Shown piece by piece: positions 36,401 to 38,923 of a DNA stretch of 38,923 bases. The DNA is taken from the NCBI RefSeq assembly GCF_900113715.1, contig NZ_FOQK01000029.1:1-38923 (forward strand), read 5' to 3'. The stretch is from Pseudoselenomonas ruminantium. GTDB taxonomy: Bacteria > Bacillota > Negativicutes > Selenomonadales > Selenomonadaceae. Positions within the stretch are counted from its first letter, which is position 1, and every line of letters begins with the position of its first letter. Below the pieces are notes generated by a model. That model worked only from the letters and a program-made list of their open reading frames with translations, did no database searches and had not been told where the DNA came from. The position numbers were made by a program, and so were the translations under genes.

Positions 36401-36962
36401 CAACGTATTCGTATTCGATACCGAGGTCTACTCCAACACGGGCGGCCAGGCATCGAAAGCTACGCCGGCAGCAGCTATCGCACAGTTCGCAGCAGCAGGC
36501 AAGAAGACGAAGAAAAAAGATCTCGGCATGATGGCCAAGACCTATGGCTATGTCTATGTGGCACAGGTCGCTATGGGTGCTGACCAGAACCAGCTCCTCA
36601 AGGCAATCACGGAGGCTGAGGCATATCCAGGCCCGTCCCTCATCATTGCCTATGCACCGTGCATCAACCACGGCATCCGCAAGGGCATGGGCTGCAGCCA
36701 GCTCGAGGCAAAACTCGCTGTCGAGTGCGGCTACTGGGCTAACTACCGTTACAACCCGCAGCTTATCGGAACGGATAAGAATCCGTTCAGCCTCGACTCC
36801 AAAGAGCCGGACTTCGACAAGTTCCAGGAATTCCTCATGGGTGAGAACCGCTACATCAACCTCAAGCGTTCGTTCCCAGAGGCAGCCGAAGCACTCTTCG
36901 AGAAGACACAGAACGATGCCAAGGCACGCTACGAAGGCTACAAAGCCCTCGCTGGCAAATAA
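33438..36962 (+). CDS. nifJ: Pyruvate:ferredoxin (flavodoxin) oxidoreductase
   Basis: PFOR decarboxylates pyruvate to acetyl-CoA and CO2, reducing ferredoxin; it is central to anaerobic energy metabolism. The 1174-residue protein is the single-chain form with all domains: N-terminal pyruvate/thiamine part (YISYAFTDVAAIYPITPSSP), domain with GDHQDVMAARQTG, a two-cluster ferredoxin insert (CIGCNKCSYVCP and CLGCGNCAQVCP, about residues 690-765), and the C-terminal thiamine domain with CAGCGETPY and GDGWAYDIGYGG. AGAGGGGAG lies 12 bases before the ATG. It is monocistronic with its own promoter and terminator. Codon bias is very strong (few synonymous codons), which fits high expression. Confidence 0.97.
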   Translation: MSKQMKTMDGNQAAAYISYAFTDVAAIYPITPSSPMAEHVDEDAAKGKKNLFGQTVRVIELQSEAGAAGAVHGSLQAGALTTTYTASQGFLLMIPNLYKVAGELLPGVFHVSARALAANSLNIFGDHQDVMAARQTGCAMLAEASVQEVMDLSAVAHLVAIKGRVPFINFFDGFRTSHEIQKIEVVDYDDLSKILDWDAVKEFRRRALNPDHPVIRGTATNPDVYFQSREASNEYYNALPDLVEEAMADMAKITGREHHLFDYYGAEDADRIIIAMGSVCQAVQETVDYLNQNGEKVGLMNVHLYRPFSLKHFFQFLPKTVKKVAVLDHTKEPGSLGEPLYLDVKAAFYNSDMNPIIIGGRFGLGGKDTTPDQIFAVFEELKKDAPKDGFTIGIEDDVTNTSLAPVMSDVDLTPEGTTACKFWGLGSDGTVGANKSAIKIIGDKTDMYAQAYFAYDSKKSGGITMSHLRFGKQPINSPYLINKADFISCSQQSYVYKYDLLAGLKKGGKFLLNTVWSDEELTKHLPAYMKRFIAKNNIEFYTVNAVDIAKELGLGGRFNMVMQSAFFKIANIIPIDTAVDYLKDAVVKSYGKKGQNIVDMNNGAIDKGIEALHRVDVPADWANAEDAAVEKKDAPAFITEIQEVMNRQEGDKLPVSKFAGEMADGTFPLGGTAYEKRGTAISVPVWNAEKCIGCNKCSYVCPHATIRPVLTTEEELAAAPEGFPSKKTKAIKDYNFTVAVSTMDCLGCGNCAQVCPVKALDMKPLDDELKAQQVYFDYGVDAAKVAPKKNPMKKETVLGSQFEQPLFEFSGACAGCGETPYAKLLTQLFGDRMMVANATGCSSIWGGSAPAMPYTKNHKGHGPAWANSLFEDNAEFGLGMFLGTKSVRDSLAADAKAAVEAGKGSAELQAALTDWFENLNNGNGTRERADKLTALLEAEKGSDELLNKLYENKDYFVKRSQWIFGGDGWAYDIGYGGVDHVLASGEDVNVFVFDTEVYSNTGGQASKATPAAAIAQFAAAGKKTKKKDLGMMAKTYGYVYVAQVAMGADQNQLLKAITEAEAYPGPSLIIAYAPCINHGIRKGMGCSQLEAKLAVECGYWANYRYNPQLIGTDKNPFSLDSKEPDFDKFQEFLMGENRYINLKRSFPEAAEALFEKTQNDAKARYEGYKALAGK

Positions 36963-36979
36963 TATCCTATAAATAACGC

Positions 36980-37019
36980 GAGGACATTCTCAGGTAAGAT
37001 GAGAATGTCCTCTTTTTTT
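36980..37019 (+). terminator. Terminator of PFOR
   Basis: GAGGACATTCTC (36980-36991) pairs perfectly with GAGAATGTCCTC (37001-37012), followed by seven T. Confidence 0.95.
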
Positions 37020-37100
37020 ATTTGTATGGTTGCTTTTTGCACCCAAACGTTTATGTACTCCTAGTGAGAGGTATTTTTTACCAGTCAATAGGAGGAATGA

Positions 37101-37700
<600 letters not shown>

Positions 37701-37705
37701 TAAAT

Positions 37706-37776
37706 ATCTTAACAAAACAACGCAATAACTTAACAAAACCTTGAATTTGTTAAGTTATTACGCTAAAAATTAAGAT
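37706..37776. repeat. 71-bp nested palindrome downstream of recombinase
   Basis: The inner arms CGCAATAACTTAACAAA (37721-37737) and TTTGTTAAGTTATTACG (37746-37762) are inverted with one mismatch. The outer arms ATCTTAA (37706-37712) and TTAAGAT (37770-37776) share nearly the same centre (about 37741). CTTAACAAAAC is also directly repeated (37708 and 37730). The layout suits a recombination or regulator site and also a hairpin. Confidence 0.65.
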
Positions 37777-37793
37777 AAAGGAGGAAATACGAA

Positions 37794-38537
37794 ATGATAA
37801 CTGAAGAACTTGTTGAGTTAACGAAATGGATTTTAAATAAAAGACGGAGCGACAAGACTTGGAAATAAAAGCAGCACATGGCGGCTGTCCGAAAAGGCTC
37901 TATGATACATTGTCCAGTTTTGCCAATCAGGATGGAGGCGGAACGCTCTTCTTTGGCATTGATGAAAAGGAAGGTTTCAAACACTGCTGTGGTGCACCGC
38001 GACTATAGCATCTATACTGAGGGCACGCCGATACAGTTGCTGCTTTATCGCAACCGAATCGAAATCCATAGCCCTGGGAATCTATATGGGCGTATGACTG
38101 TAGACCAGCTTGGGGTAGCAAGGCCGGATCTTCGGAATCCAGCTTTGGCGACAATGACAGAGTCACTGACGCGTGCTGAGAATCGATACTCAGGTATACC
38201 GACAATGCGCCGTGAGATGAAACTGCATGGTCTGCCAGAGCCGGTTTTTGAGAACCGGCGGAATGAATTTGTAGTAACTTTTTTCAACGCGCAAGTAGCA
38301 GAGCAGCGGGAGGAGACGAAAGATACTGAGCCGGAGAGCGGTACAGCATCCCTGCTGGAATTCTGCCGTATCCCGCGTACTAGAGCAGAAATCAAGGATT
38401 TCATGAACATTGGTACTTTTTCGTATATCTATAGTCGTTATATTGCGACTCTGGTTGAGTCTGGACAAATGAAACTCACCTTGCCGGATAAGCTGCGCAG
38501 CAGAAAGCAGCAATATCAAACGGTAAAGGGAAAATAA
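37794..38537 (+). pseudogene. Broken AlbA_2-type ATP/DNA-binding protein (remnant 2)
   Basis: AAAGGAGG precedes the ATG at 37794. The first 24 codons (MITEELVELTKWILNK...) run into a stop, but a shift of frame near the A-rich run at about 37834-37843 continues the AlbA_2 pattern TERQDLEIKAAHGG, LSSFANQDGGGTLFFGIDE. After about 37975 the original frame resumes with the C-terminal GHKL-like part (VVHRDYSIYTEGTPIQ, LGVARPDLRNPALATMTESL) and a winged-helix tail to 38537. The roughly 200 residues normally between are missing. So there is one frameshift and one internal deletion. The C-terminal 150-180 residues remain open and might be made as a fragment. Confidence 0.75.
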
Positions 38538-38618
38538 ATATAATAAAAAGTGCGAAAACGCCATCCTTATGGTGTGCTCCCCGTCAAGTGGACAGGTAAA
38601 AAAATAAAAATATTCATT

Positions 38619-38649
38619 GCTGCTCGCAACTAATGCGAGCAGCTTTTTT
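38619..38649. terminator. Hairpin at end of IS3 transposase
   Basis: GCTGCTCGCA pairs perfectly with TGCGAGCAGC, followed on the plus strand by TTTTTT. It can stop transcription entering the element from the plus strand, protecting the IS from outside reading; on the minus strand it follows the transposase stop. Confidence 0.75.
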
Positions 38650-38923
38650 CATGCAGCTCCAACCAGTTTTTCGTGGTACTCACTTGGGGTTCGTATGCCT
38701 AAATGACGCTGTGGTCTGTCATAAGTGTAATATCTTATATATTCCTCAATTGACTCAACCAACTCTTGCCGGGAAGTAAATCTGCGCCTGTAGTACATCT
38801 CGCGCTTCAAGATACCCCAGAAGCCTTCCATGGGGCCATTGTCTAGGCAATGTGCTACACGGGACATGCTTTGTGTCATACCAGCCTGTTCAATTTTGGC
38901 GCGGAATAACTTATTGGTGTACT
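38649..38923 (-). CDS. IS3-family transposase OrfB, C-terminal part (truncated by window)
   Basis: The C-terminal about 91 residues of a DDE transposase, continuing past the window edge. The frame reads YTNKLFRAKIEQAGMTQSMS, then CLDNGPMEGFWGILKREMYY, with the third catalytic acid (E of PMEGF), and ends YTYDRPQRHLGIRTPSEYHEK, the usual IS3/IS150 group tail. No stop or shift interrupts the visible part. Transposase function and the element's activity depend on the unseen 5' part. Confidence 0.92.
   Translation of the reverse strand, partial: YTNKLFRAKIEQAGMTQSMSRVAHCLDNGPMEGFWGILKREMYYRRRFTSRQELVESIEEYIRYYTYDRPQRHLGIRTPSEYHEKLVGAA

Larger units (their letters stand above)
38573..38923 (-). 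mobile_element. IS3-family insertion sequence, 3' end
   Basis: The element runs out of the window. Its inner end is placed at the terminal-repeat-like sequence near 38573-38596 (TGTGCTCCCCGTCAAGTGGACA), which has the CCCC...AAGT..GACA pattern of IS3-group ends. The transposase gene lies inside on the minus strand. The IS sits 35 bases after the broken AlbA_2-type gene. Confidence 0.75.

Noticed and set aside
33393-36671. A very long open frame antisense to PFOR (about 1090 codons)
   Set aside because: It mirrors the strong codon bias of PFOR, has no ribosome site and shows no recognisable domain; the plus-strand gene is certain.

Overview
The window is a chromosomal segment, most likely from a Negativicutes bacterium (Selenomonadaceae-like: an anaerobic diderm Firmicute). 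This is inferred from Firmicute-style signals (strong AGGAGG ribosome sites, frequent TTG starts, TTGACA/TATAAT promoters, U-tract terminators) combined with a tripartite RND efflux pair, which needs an outer membrane, and with strictly anaerobic enzymes (pyruvate:ferredoxin oxidoreductase, flavodiiron protein). Coding DNA is fairly GC-rich, and some spacers and the decayed loci are AT-rich.

Layout. 1-524: non-coding DNA with an imperfect inverted repeat and a long hairpin. 525-3953: galU and two tandem DUF445 membrane-protein genes. 3981-7408: a metal-transport locus behind a consensus promoter overlapped by a Fur-like box. It holds a small one-helix protein, an intergenic terminator, two proteins with a cysteine-free HMA-like fold, and a P1B-type ATPase whose usual CPC motif is replaced by F-S-C. 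7499-10779 (minus strand): a soluble FIST-domain chemoreceptor and mutY. 11149-17292: a branched-chain amino acid operon in the order ilvN-ilvC-leuC-leuD-leuB-ilvB. 17376-19893: rfbA-rfbC-rfbB for dTDP-sugar synthesis. 19984-20370: tRNA-Ala and an orphan structured RNA unit with its own consensus promoter and terminator. 20533-24169: a divergent guaB and an OmpR-type two-component system. 24208-24707: a coupled small ORF and an unknown gene. 24767-30428: a flavodiiron protein divergent from an RND adaptor/pump pair. 30496-30572: tRNA-Pro. 30694-31174: a phased TGAAGTT array and a broken AlbA_2-family gene. 31265-36962: a small unknown gene, an APC permease, a nested inverted-repeat element and PFOR. 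37104-38923: a decayed accessory segment with a serine recombinase, a 71-bp nested palindrome, a second broken AlbA_2-family gene and the 3' end of an IS3-family element.

Functionally, most of the window is core anabolism (nucleotide sugars, Ile/Val/Leu, GMP) and anaerobic energy or oxygen-defence metabolism. The least-described system is the metal-ATPase locus: three proteins carry the same cysteine-free HMA-like module, a one-helix protein resembles the mycobacterial PacL partners in layout, and a FUR-family operator sits on the promoter. The orphan RNA at 20172-20370 is the other strong candidate for something new. Nothing here was checked by database search; family assignments rest on motifs read from the translated sequence.
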